A stretch of 64,000 nucleotides of DNA from Apostichopus japonicus (taxonomy: Eukaryota; Echinodermata; Holothuroidea; Aspidochirotida; Stichopodidae). The notes beneath the pieces were generated by a model. The model did no database searches. It was not told the origin of the DNA and worked only from the letters and a program-made list of their open reading frames with translations. The DNA is taken from contig NC_092566.1 of NCBI RefSeq assembly GCF_037975245.1, forward strand, positions 7,358,001 through 7,422,000, in the 5' to 3' direction. This document shows, piece by piece, positions 48,929 to 58,615 of this stretch. The stretch's first letter is position 1. Every line of letters begins with the position of its first letter. The translations under genes and the position numbers were made by a program.

Positions 48929-50187
48929 CTGAATTTAAAATAAATATGGGCATCACATGTAAACGATAGAATAATACCGCAAACTCACATATTTAATGAC
49001 TTTTTAACGTTCTCCTCCGCCAATCTTCAAATTAACATAAAATCCAATAACTAGAGTAGCATGATTGACTTGATTACATCTAAAGAAACTTTTGACATTC
49101 CATTTTGGCAATAAAAAAATTCTTGTCATCTTAAAAAGTCACATATGTTACAGTTATTTATCTTAAAAGAGACCTTAAGTTTGTCCCTCCAAGATTCAAT
49201 AGCAATAATGTCCAAAGTATGCAGATAATCACCATTACATGCTCAAAGAAACTTTCCAATCCACAGACCCAGCGGCTCTTCAAAAAATCAAGGTTTTTTA
49301 GAAAGGTTGTAAATGAAGAAATAAAGGTTTTTAAAGGCTTCAAACATGAAAATAAAGGTTTTTAAAGGTCCAAAATGAAGTTAATTTGTAACATGCTCAC
49401 TATCTTTGCACATTTTTACATCATCTGTGCCTCATGTTTAAAATTCCTGACTTGTACATTAACTGTTGTTTGTGAGTCTGTTTTGTATCACTGCATGAAT
49501 CATGCCTGGCTGTCCACAAAAATTTAATGGCCAATGGTTAGCATGACTGAATACAATAAAATCTACTCTAAACTAAATCTTTAAAAAAAATAATTAACTT
49601 AAAATATAAAAGAAGGTTTTTAAAGGTTTTAAAGAATATTTATGATAAATAAAGAGCCATTTCTTGATAAAGGTTTTCAAGATTTAAAAAAAAAATATTT
49701 TGTTCACTTGACACATGTACAGAAGGTTTTAACATTTTATTAATGCATGCCCAAGATGTAAACAGGTTTTCTAGTTCATTTGTTAAATTTCCAATTATAT
49801 TCTAAACCAGCCTGTAAAGATTGTCATTTAACCTCCCTGGCTTAACGTCAGCTATTTTCAAATAACAGAGACAACAAAAAATTGGTGATAAATTTCTCAT
49901 TCACTTTTCCAAAGTTATCAATTGTAAAACTAAACTACATGATTGACAAACCTGTCAGAAACAGATGGAATCAATTAGTTTTAATAGATACTTTATTCGT
50001 CCTTTAGTGGAAAGAGACAAAGGGTAGATTATCTTAGTCTGGCCATTTACAAACATATTTTGAGTATGATTCTGTATCTGTATCTGTTCTGTATCTGTAT
50101 CTGTATGCTTGGTGACAAGTTGGAAAACACCCTTGGTGACCGATCGCAAATAGCTGCTTTAAAACTGGTTTCTATAACGAAACTCAC

Positions 50188-50389
50188 CACTGATACTACA
50201 GAGTAGTCTGAGTGTGGGGGTGTCCCCACCATAGGTATTGACACCTTGGTTGTACGCTGTCGGTACCGGGATGGTGACAGTGATGGGCTTGTGGAACTTC
50301 CTGCGACGAGGCTCGATAGTCACAATGGGACTGACCATCACCCTGTTCCCCAGGACTTTCTTTACCGCATCATTGCTGACTGGTTGCGC
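50188..50389 (-). CDS. ANK: Ankyrin exon 7: second ZU5 domain, [10 protein letters not shown] block
   Basis: 202 bp, phase 0 in and one base out (GTGAGT donor). It encodes [20 protein letters not shown], then [11 protein letters not shown] and [26 protein letters not shown] is nearly invariant across animal ankyrins and is the best single marker for the family in this window. The loop after IPVP varies between ankyrins and is short here. Confidence 0.96.
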
Positions 50390-51075
50390 CTGACGATTAT
50401 AAGTACAAGACGAAAGACCTCATAAATGAAATCTTGACCAGGCACTTAAATCTTGGATTGTGCAGATATTATATTTTGTTGTGTTTATAGTTTTTTATAT
50501 GAGATACAAATCATGTAAGGGTTACTAATTTTTCCATCTATCACTTTGAACATGCATAGATACTTAGTCTAAAGAAACCCAGATGTTCACTCTGGAAACT
50601 AACACAAGTTAAGTTTGAAAAGTAGTAGATATTTTGGACTGGAAGTATAAACAGATGTTTTTTTCAGGGTTGTAGACATCTGTCTGTGACATTGATACAA
50701 CAATCTTAAACATACTTGTTGTGAGTCAAGGGTACTCACATGACAAGAGATAATTGAATTGCAACTGTGAGCAGTTGGTTTAAATTAACTATTAAACATT
50801 GCACCTGTTATCTCTCAAGTTATCGCAATTAACTGAAAACATTCCACCATTCTGCCTCACATAGTACATCTAATGACCACAAAGTCTTCTGAATGTCACA
50901 GGTTAGCTTTACCTTTTTTCTTTTACTGAAGAAACACTCAGAGACAAAAAGACATCCAAGATTCAAGCCATTGAACTTTGCAAAGGCCAACTCTGGCGGT
51001 ACCAGTTTTCCTTCGTACATTTTTATTGGGGGGGGGGGGCCTGCATGTTTGTTAAGTTTGATTATAATCGTTTAC

Positions 51076-51278
51076 CTGCAGGCCGACTTTAATCTTCTTG
51101 GTGAGGGTACCTTCAGGGAACACAGCTTGCACCTGTGGTACCACCGTAGAGTTCAGCATGCCACCCTGGGTGCCGATGATGTTCGTCTCTTGTCGGACTC
51201 GTGAAATGATGGCAAAGTACTGCGGAAAGTCTTTAGTGATAATCCGGCAGATTCTCTTGTCAGATGGTACGTTGTTGT
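51076..51278 (-). CDS. ANK: Ankyrin exon 6: start of second ZU5 domain
   Basis: 203 bp, two bases in and phase 0 out (GTAAAC donor). It encodes [20 protein letters not shown], then [20 protein letters not shown] and [13 protein letters not shown]. This matches the second-ZU5 start of ankyrins (CRIITxDFPQYFAVVSR..IGPEGGxLSST). The usual IGPEGG is IGTQGG here, a mild change. The second ZU5 domain packs against the first ZU5 and UPA in the family's known structure and is not itself the spectrin site. Confidence 0.95.
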
Positions 51279-51379
51279 CTGGACGAGAGAAGATAAAAAA
51301 GAAAATTCTATTTTATGTTGACCTTTATTCTGCATTAAATGCTTCATGTTTAAGGAGCTTCTTCACTCTCCTTCCCTCT

Positions 51380-51475
51380 CTCACTCCCTCCCCCATCCCT
51401 GCCTCCCTCCCCCATCCCTGCCTCCCTCCCCCATCCCTGCCTCCCTCCCCCATCCCTGCCTCCCTCCCTCCTACC
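51380..51475. repeat. C-rich 19-bp minisatellite
   Basis: Four to five copies of TCCCTCCCCCATCCCTGCC in the intron between exons 5 and 6, only about 80 bases from the exon 5 donor. On the transcribed (minus) strand it reads as a G-rich run, which could slow splicing or form G-quadruplexes (inference). Confidence 0.93.
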
Positions 51476-51551
51476 ACTTAAAGAGCTGTAAGTTGGTTCA
51501 TAAAGTGATCCTTGTGTTGCCATTCCTTCTAGTAGATATCCTCCCCCTTAC

Positions 51552-51709
51552 CTTCCAATTCATAGCCATCCATAGTTTTCTTGACCTCTTCCTCTGTGGC
51601 TCCGAGAGAATGCTCCCTCCAGCTCTCTCCGTTGTCGCTTCTCAGTACAACGATCTCTCTCTCGTTACCGCGCAGAGATGCAAAGTGGGGTACCTCGAGG
51701 AGAACCGGT
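51552..51709 (-). CDS. ANK: Ankyrin exon 5: end of first ZU5 domain
   Basis: 158 bp, one base in, one base out (GTAAGG donor). It encodes PVLLEVPHFASLRGNEREIV, then VLRSDNGESWREH, the closest block to vertebrate ankyrins (PVIVEIPHFASLRG.. ENGEGWKEH). The exon ends with GATEEEVKKTMDGYELEG, where vertebrates have a variable acidic linker leading to the second ZU5. It joins in frame either to exon 3 or to exon 4. Confidence 0.95.
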
Positions 51710-54700
51710 CTTAACAGATATGAAACAGAGAGAGGAAGTTAATGGGGATGTCACATCCTATTTCAATGACATGACAAAACTCTCACAAAAGAGATGATTT
51801 TTTTCCATTTTTCCCCCAGTTTTTTACAACCTTCAGACTCATCAGACTTTATAGTAAAAATTGGAGGATACTGTCACATTAACACATGATATTTGATTAT
51901 TATTCTAAATACGTTTTAATTCAAAGAAGATTACTATTTAACTAAAATATTCTGCTATTCCAATAACAAAACCAAACAATTTTTGTTCGGGGTGTTAGAC
52001 AACATGGTATATAATAAGCTAGATGAGAAAGGACACATAAGCTATTTTGTCGTATGTTTCTTGTATTAAATAGATCAAAAGAATTTTCAAATACAGCAAC
52101 ATGTCTAATACAAAACTATTTAACTAAAAATTTCTGCTATTCCAATTACAAAACCAAGCATTTTTTGTTCAGGGTGTTAAAAGTATCAACATGGTATAAA
52201 ATAAGCTAGAAGAGAAAGGACACAGAACCTATTTTGTCGTACGTTTCTCGTACTTAATCGATAAAAAGAATTTTCAAACACAGCAACATGTCTAAAACAA
52301 ATCTACTGACAGTTTTTCACAAAACAGTCCAAACATGAACAACAAAAACACTAAACAAACATAAAGGGTAATAACGATAACTTCTAGGCTAATCGAATAA
52401 CTACCATGCGTCGTTTCTGGATTTGTAATAGTTTCTGTTGAAGGGTTTCCAAAAAGGAAAATACACATTGAATAAAGATGGGGGTTTAATTTCCTGAACT
52501 CACCTTTGCTACTGATTAAATTGACAAATAACTTCATGGTGTCTTTCTTCGACCACCATGACACCACCCTTCCAACCAAAACCCTTCCCCATAACCCCCA
52601 TAACCCCCCCTGCCCCCTCCCACAGTTATCCACCTCCATTTGTGTCCTTGAAAGTTTGTGTTGTTTCATGATAAAATGCTCCTGCAGTAACTATGCACAT
52701 TTATTCTACTGTTTTACGGTAACTTCCTGAAACGAATGAAGAATTCCCCCAATTTGCAATCGATCAACTTCAACACCTCTTCCTAAGTTTCTATACAAAA
52801 AGATAAGTGATAATAAATTTTAAATTATGTTCCGATTTTGACAAAACTTTTGAAAATATAATTTCAAACAATGTTGCAAACCCACATGGACACTGAATCG
52901 AATGTTCTTCGATTTATCATTTGGAAATGGACTTCGGAAAAAAAAAAATCTGAACTTTAACTGTTATGAGCAGATAAAGATATTGCTACTTAAAGAAATA
53001 ATTTCAGACTCAATTCAATATGCTGTTTTTTTTCATATGGATTTCCACAAATTTTGTGCAAGTGAATAATTCTTGTAGCAGTGAACAACTATGAAATGTT
53101 TACAACACACAGACAATTCAAGATATGTTCAAACTCAATTAGAAACCAACAAAAGACTGATATTTGAACCTATTCAACTGCAAACATAAAACTGATCCAG
53201 GAAAGTGTAATACATTTATTAATATATAGCTAGTAGCAGCTACCATCGCCATAGCAACAGAAATGAAAATCATATGTACAGCTCTGGCAACATTGACAAC
53301 CAGTCAAACAAAAAGTATATAATAAGATAACATAAGATGAACAGAATATAAAAATTTGTTAAAGCCCCATTATGATTTATTTTCTTCTAGAATATCATTT
53401 CTCAACATACAACACATACGGTATAGCATACACATTGCTACACAAATCCAGGAGTGTAGCAGTTTATGAATATCTATGGATTTTTTTATTTTTGTATATT
53501 AATAACAAATTTCATATCATCCAAAACCTGCTATACAAAATGCAATGCTGAATTATCCTTTGTTTTTGTTCTCCATACTTTCTAAGCAAACATACTTCAA
53601 AATTAATCAGAAAAAAGTCGAAAACGAATTCATTGATAATTGGTTTGAATTTGTCCATCAAATGTACATCACCCACTTGTAGAGTTTATCCTCTATATGG
53701 TAGTTTTGTAGACATAATAACTTGGTTTTGCATTAAATGTATGGAAAAACATCAAACCAGTATTGTTGGCATTCCTAGATACAGTGTGTTTGCCTCCCTC
53801 TCAAATTCCCTTTATACTTCCTCCTCTTCTTCTTCTTATAACACTCTGAACTGATAGTAGGACTCTATGAGGCAGCATTTTAATACTACTTTAAACATAC
53901 ATGTTGCAGGCTAGGACTAGCTAAAGCGTCATTACACATGCCCAGTCACAAGTGTTAAAAACAAGAAACAGAAATGCTCAGACAAGCACAAGCTTTGAAA
54001 GTGTGTCAAGGGTGAGAGATATCTGGTCGCAAACGATGCCAAAAAAAAAAAAGTTTTATAAAAACATTCGTAACAGAGAGTTAAAAAAAAAACCTCTATG
54101 GAAAGATCGACTGCTATAAAACTGCTTGACTGTGAGAATTGTTTTGTAGAGAACAAGTGCTGAATGTGGACTTGGTGCGATATTGATAAAGTGGAGGTAA
54201 TTAAACATCAACGGAATAGCTATCAGAAGAGGTTTGTCTAACAATTGAAATGATCTTAAATGAATGCAAACTTTAGGACCTTATCTTGTTGGCACCGATT
54301 CCAAACTAAATTTCTCTTTACTAAATTTCTTGTAAAAGCACAGATATACCAGTCTTTTAAAAAAAAGTTTGACTCGACTTGATGGAGAGCTAAAACAAGA
54401 GCTTAAACGTAAGACACACTTTGTCTTTGTTTTCAGTGAGACTTTGTTAAAAGGGCAACATGAGCATAATTTGAGCAATTTTTATTTCCAATATGACAGA
54501 TTGTTTTGATATAAACCTTTTACAATACTTGTTTACTTAAGAAAAGGATATTTATTGTTATCTTCTTTTGTTTTATGAACAGAATGAACATTTTTCTTAG
54601 CTGGTTTTGAGAGAGGAGCTTGACTCCAAATATGGGAGTCTTTGCTATTTTGATTTCTGACCTGGCCTGCTAACTTATAGCTTTGCAATTTGTTCAAATC

Positions 54701-55018
54701 GTTTGCAATTTTTGTCCGATAAAAAAGAGACATCTGTGTTTTTTTTGGGGGGGTGTTTATTTTTTACTAATTTGGCAAATATATAGACCAAGCAGAACTA
54801 TCGACTCTTGTTAGTAAAAACGAACATCATACAAGAACGGGGAGAAATGAGAGAAACCGATAAAAAATAAAAACCATAAGCAGGACACATTCAGGCGATG
54901 ATTCTGTTTTATTCAAAAGCAGAGACAATGGCGTGCCATATTTCATGAATATTCAAATGTTAGGGTCAAGAGGTGCTACCATCATGACATGCATAATGCA
55001 GCACAGTGCAAGACATAC
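51710..55018 (-). other. Intron between exons 4 and 5
   Basis: 3.3 kb with the 182-bp tandem duplication. One possible 30-bp cassette at 52,405-52,434 (acceptor CTTCAACAG, donor GTAGTT) would keep the frame (one base in, two out) but has no homology support. Confidence 0.6.
51933..52300. repeat. Tandem duplication of about 182 bp in an intron
   Basis: The unit starting ACTATTTAACTAAAA at 51,933 is repeated at 52,115. Shared later blocks are TCTGCTATTCCAAT, AACATGGTATA, GAAAGGACACA, CTATTTTGTCGTA and ACAGCAACATGTCTAA. Copies differ by scattered substitutions and small indels, so it is older than the giant-exon array. Confidence 0.9.
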
Positions 55019-55120
55019 CGGAGAAATTTCTCTGTAGCAGGCCCCATCTCCAGAATACGACTGACCATGGTTTCCCCGTCGTTGAGGGGAGGATAGGTCA
55101 CTAGTTTGTTGCCTAGGCCA
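55019..55120 (-). CDS. ANK: Ankyrin exon 4: duplicated ZU5 cassette exon (probably alternative)
   Basis: 102 bp (34 codons), one base in and two bases out, so it can be kept or skipped without a frame change. Acceptor GCTCAG, donor GTATGT. It encodes GLGNKLVTYPPLNDGE, then VSRILEMGPATEKFLR. This repeats the pattern of the end of exon 3 ([18 protein letters not shown]...FLG). Vertebrate ANK2/ANK3 have a matching alternative segment (PPPLNEGESLVSRILQLGP), so the duplication is old. It should lengthen a loop or strand of the first ZU5 domain. Whether a given transcript carries it cannot be told from DNA alone. Confidence 0.85.
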
Positions 55121-55971
55121 CTGAGCATGCCCAGAATGATAATACAAAAGGATAAGTTTCGGTAGAAGGTCATTCAGCAATCGCAAAGAAAAAACGTTAT
55201 CATTCAAACACGTCAAACAACACGACACCACCTTACAATATTGGGAACAAGTTTATTAGTCGTACCGCCAAGAAAAATATTCTCTTATTAGTGATTGGTT
55301 TCAACTATTTTTTTTTTATGAAATAGGTTAAACTATCATCAATAGACCATACAGCAGAATTTGTTTTTCTTTCTGTGACCACGAAAGAGGTATTTAGATG
55401 ACATCTGATATCCACCAAGAGGGGGGGGGAGGGTGAGGGGGAGGGTGTAGGAACACATTTTCAAACCACCATAAATTTGTGCCATTGAACACATTATTGA
55501 TATTATCAGTGGAAAGTGGAATGCAAATACATATTTTCACCTGTTCATACGACGCAAAAGCTCCAATTCCAATGCGAAGGGCAGGAAATTGAAAAACTAT
55601 CCAAATATTGCGACCGTTCCGTTCATACATAATGGTCGCTTCACTTTTGATTAAAAATACCAACCCAGTCGTGGATCTTCTCCTACCAGACGAAACCACA
55701 ATCATTATGTCATCTCACCAAAAACAAAAAAAAAAGAAGCATAACTTGTTGTTAATAGTATAACAAATACAATACTGCAACTGTGTGTGGTGTACATAAG
55801 CGATGTAGTAGTGAATGTTAGTAAACAGAGTTGCGTCTCTCTAACTATTTGCAGTGGTTGCATTAGCGCCAGGACAAGACCTCTGAGAATGATAAAACTA
55901 AAAAAATCGCTGTGGAAGTAAAACGTTTGTCAGAAAAGCCCTCGCAGACTTAAAAGGAAGGAGAAACTCAC
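55121..55971 (-). other. Intron between exons 3 and 4
   Basis: G-rich purine stretch at 55,421-55,448 (a C-run on the transcribed strand). No further exon seen. Confidence 0.7.
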
Positions 55972-56196
55972 CCGAGGAACTGGGTGTTGGAAGGTCCGAC
56001 TTCGATGACACGGGTAGAGAGAGACTCGTTTTCTACGAGGGGAGGAGGAGTCTGAAGCTTGGTTCGCTTGATCAACCGGCAGGTGACCCTGGTGGGACCT
56101 GATGCCCTCTTGGGCGGTACCACCAGACGGAGTCCCGGCAGTCTCTTGCTACGCATGGTTCCTCCGCGAGCATCCACGATGAAGCTGATCAGGAAT
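55972..56196 (-). CDS. ANK: Ankyrin exon 3: start of first ZU5 domain (spectrin-binding face)
   Basis: 225 bp, one base in and two bases out (GTGAGT donor), the same length and phase I expect for this exon in vertebrate ankyrins. It encodes [12 protein letters not shown], then [19 protein letters not shown] and [13 protein letters not shown]. These are first-ZU5 hallmarks. From established work on vertebrate ankyrins, the DAR of DARGG is needed for beta-spectrin binding, so this protein should bind spectrin. The last 30 residues or so are paralogous to the next exon (4), which may be inserted after it. Confidence 0.95.
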
Positions 56197-56524
56197 CTTT
56201 AAGAGAAAAAAATGTGACAATGATATTTGAGGAAAGAGACAAAAATTATTATAAAGAGATATACATAACTTTACCCTGGACTTGAAATGTAACAGACACA
56301 AATAAACACATACACCCCGGTACGCATGAACATAGAGACCATTATCTAACCTCAACATTCAAGTCTCTTGGATAATATTTTGTTGTCGTGATACTTTTAA
56401 CAACCATGTCATAACTGCCCAATTACTCTCTTCATAACACCAATTCAATTTTCCTCCTCACAAAATCAACCCCCCCCCGCCACTCCCTCCTTTCCGATCC
56501 ATAAGACCAATTTATTTTCCTTAC

Positions 56525-56814
56525 CCATGGAAAGATGGGATGCTCCGGGGTCCTTCTTTATCCCCATCTCCAGAGATCTGTCTCTGTGGTGTCGACTCGA
56601 GCATGGGAGCAGAGGACTCAACCATTATTTCAGAGGATGCCAAGATCGGGGCTTCACCATTGATGGTGACGTCGCCGTTCATGGATCGGTCGCCCCCGTA
56701 GCGGGAGTCTAAGGTGCTGTAGCCGCTGGGGCTGGTCACAGATAGGTGCCCCGATGGGGACGTCATGGAGTAATGCCCGGACAGAGATCCAATACCAGAG
56801 AAGTAATTCATATT
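56525..56814 (-). CDS. ANK: Ankyrin exon 2: Ser/Gly/Met-rich linker
   Basis: 290 bp, phase 0 in and two bases over at the end (GTAAGG donor; TTTCAG acceptor). It encodes a low-complexity linker starting NMNYFSGIGSLSG, with a repeated SPSG phrase (SPSGHLSV, SPSGYSTL) and a negatively charged end (SGDGDKEGP). Vertebrate ankyrins also have a Ser-rich linker between the repeats and ZU5. No known fold is expected here. The final G codon is split and completed by exon 3, giving the ankyrin-like phrase [14 protein letters not shown] at the junction. Confidence 0.88.
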
Positions 56815-57236
56815 CTGAAACAAAAATAAAATTCAACATTTGTAAGTTTCTGCGAAGGAAGGGTTTTTTAGGGAATGTTTTCTTAAAAACCATTCTTATC
56901 ATTTTGAGAATGCTGAAATCAATGTCAAAAGTATGTCTTGTTATAATTCTAGAAACGGTTGAAATTTTTGCTTGGTATGTGGTGATGATGATTTGCCATG
57001 GTAACAAGGAATCCAGGTACACTGCACAAGGTTATTACCAGAGTTGAGTCTTCATAGATAGTTACATAGAATACATTATACAGAGCATTTCATATATAGT
57101 TACTAAATTGTCCAATTTATATATAATGAGTATTGTATTTTACTCTAACATAAATATATATATACATATACAGTACTCTCTGTTTTCTATTTTCTAATTC
57201 TGTTGTTCTCTTCTGTTCTAAATTTGAGAAGCTGGT

Positions 57237-57543
57237 GACCAATCAGAGACTGACTGTCATTTATGATATTGTTGTTTTGAATCATTTTGAATTTTCCCTC
57301 CTTTTTGGAGCTGCTACTACTCATTGGTTCTCTCATCCAGCCAATCAGAGACTGACAGACATTTATTATATTAATGTTTTGAATCATTTTGAATTTCCCT
57401 CCTTTTTGGAGCTGCTATTACTCATTGGTTCCCTCATCCAGCCAATCAGAGACTGAAAGACATTTATGATATTAATGTTTTGAATCATTTTGAATTCCCC
57501 TCGTTTTTGGAGGCTACTATTACTCACTGGCTCCCTCATCCAG
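57237..57543 (-). repeat. Tandem triplication that copied the exon 1 splice donor
   Basis: Three head-to-tail copies of about 102 bp: 57,237-57,338, 57,339-57,440 and 57,441-57,543. Each holds CCAATCAGAGACTGA (the first two), TTTTGAATCATTTTGAAT, a CTTTTTGGAG-like block and the end of exon 1 with its donor. Read on the minus strand, the working copy has CCA/GTGAGT. The two downstream copies have CCAATGAGT, so the GT of the donor is AT in both. Confidence 0.93.
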
Positions 57544-57646
57544 TCATCCTCCCAGGACTTCCTGGCGGTGATCGAGTCGTCACCCATGGTACGAATCTCC
57601 TGAGGTGACAGCAACAACTGGTCGCCAGTCATGCTGACATCATCGC
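57528..57646 (-). CDS. ANK: Ankyrin exon 1 of window: MTGD linker before ZU5
   Basis: 119 bp. It starts after a TTCAG acceptor with two bases completing a codon from an upstream exon outside the window, and ends in phase 0 at a GTGAGT donor. It encodes GDDVSMTGDQLLLSPQEIRT followed by MGDDSITARK. This matches the vertebrate ankyrin segment just after the ankyrin repeats, where MTGD and LGDDS are conserved. The last 16 bp or so, with the donor, have been copied twice into the following intron (57,237-57,440). The upstream exon that should end in a one-base phase was searched for up to 64,000 and not found. Confidence 0.88.
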
Positions 57647-58299
57647 CTGAAGGTAAAGGATCAACAAAATATGAATATTTTCATATATTTTTTTTTTTCA
57701 GAAATAAAGCAACAGAGGTAGTCCTCGTAGCATCTTGGCTAAACCTGTTTCTTTAATCTATATCTTCTTTTTCAACATTTGATTGTATTCAAATAGTCTG
57801 CTATAGTTCTAGGCACACCCCCCCCCCCCCCATCTTGAAAGTCACTCGATCAAGATAGCTTCTAAAAGTTCCCCACGGCTGGGATTGACGACCCATGGAA
57901 TCAAAATTGCTACACCTAGTAGGATCGAAATAGTCCATGGAAATTTGGTTTCATATGTATTTCACCATTCCAATGGAGAAAATTTCGTAAACCAGAGAAT
58001 AGATAAATTCTTTCAAATTTTGCACCTCTGTACTCCTCCCATCCGCATTACACGGAAGGCACAACTAATATGCAACTTGCCAGTAAATAATGTAAAACAA
58101 TTTTTCGCAAAATATCAAATGCTTGTCATTCCCACCCCACCCCCCCCTCCCCTCCCCCAATTCTACAGAGTACACATCCAAATTAAATTTCCAAATGTTC
58201 AACTGAGACCAGTCACCATAGATCTTCTTGTCAGAAAATAAAGGTTAATCAATGTGTTAATTGACTGTATTCCATTTGATTTCCTTTATTGGATATCCA

Positions 58300-58615
58300 G
58301 GCACTTTTCATGGTAGTATTAAACAGGGGGCAAGATGACAATTGAAACTTGAACGCAAGACAGGCTACGTGGCCTAAATTTGTATTTTTCATGGCAGTAT
58401 TAAACATGGGAATTTCAATTTGTTTTTCTTTCATTTTGTTTGGCTTCACTATAGTAAAGAAACTTGACTAGGCATGCAACATGACCTAAATTTGTTTGTT
58501 CATGGCAGTATTAAACATGGGAATTTCATTTTTTTTCCTTTAATTTTGTTGCTTCACTTTTGGAATTGAAACTTTACACAAGACAAGCTAAATGACCTAA
58601 ATTTTTTGTTGGCAT
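58300..58615. repeat. Three-copy degenerate repeat in the 5' intron
   Basis: CATGG(C/T)AGTATTAAACA recurs at about 58,309, 58,390 and 58,501, each followed by an A/T-rich block and a (G/C)ACAAG(C/A)...GACCTAAATTT phrase. Spacing is about 80 and 111 bp, so the copies have lost or gained pieces. Confidence 0.82.

Larger units (their letters stand above)
47046..51075 (-). other. Introns between exons 7, 8, 9 and 10 and up to exon 6
   Basis: Intron sequence between the ZU5/UPA exons. It includes a GGAT/ATGG repeat at 47,094-47,112, the CAGA repeat near exon 8, several AAGGTTTTTAAAGG phrases at 49,290-49,640 and a CTGTAT repeat at 50,070-50,108. No other exon supported. Confidence 0.65.
290..57646 (-). 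other. ANK: Ankyrin gene, partial (32 exons modelled, both ends outside window)
   Basis: One transcription unit read right to left. The exon products, in order, match the post-repeat part of ankyrins: MTGD linker, ZU5, ZU5, UPA, death domain, then a long tail. Known role of the family: adaptor joining membrane proteins (through N-terminal ankyrin repeats) to beta-spectrin (through ZU5) under the plasma membrane. The ankyrin repeats are not in this window and are expected above 64,000. The most 3' exon seen ends with a good splice donor, so the true stop codon is beyond position 1. All junction phases agree in the model, which supports it strongly. It resembles ANK2/ANK3 more than ANK1 because it has the extra ZU5 cassette exon and a giant exon, but a single invertebrate ankyrin would be co-orthologous to all three. 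Confidence 0.95.
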
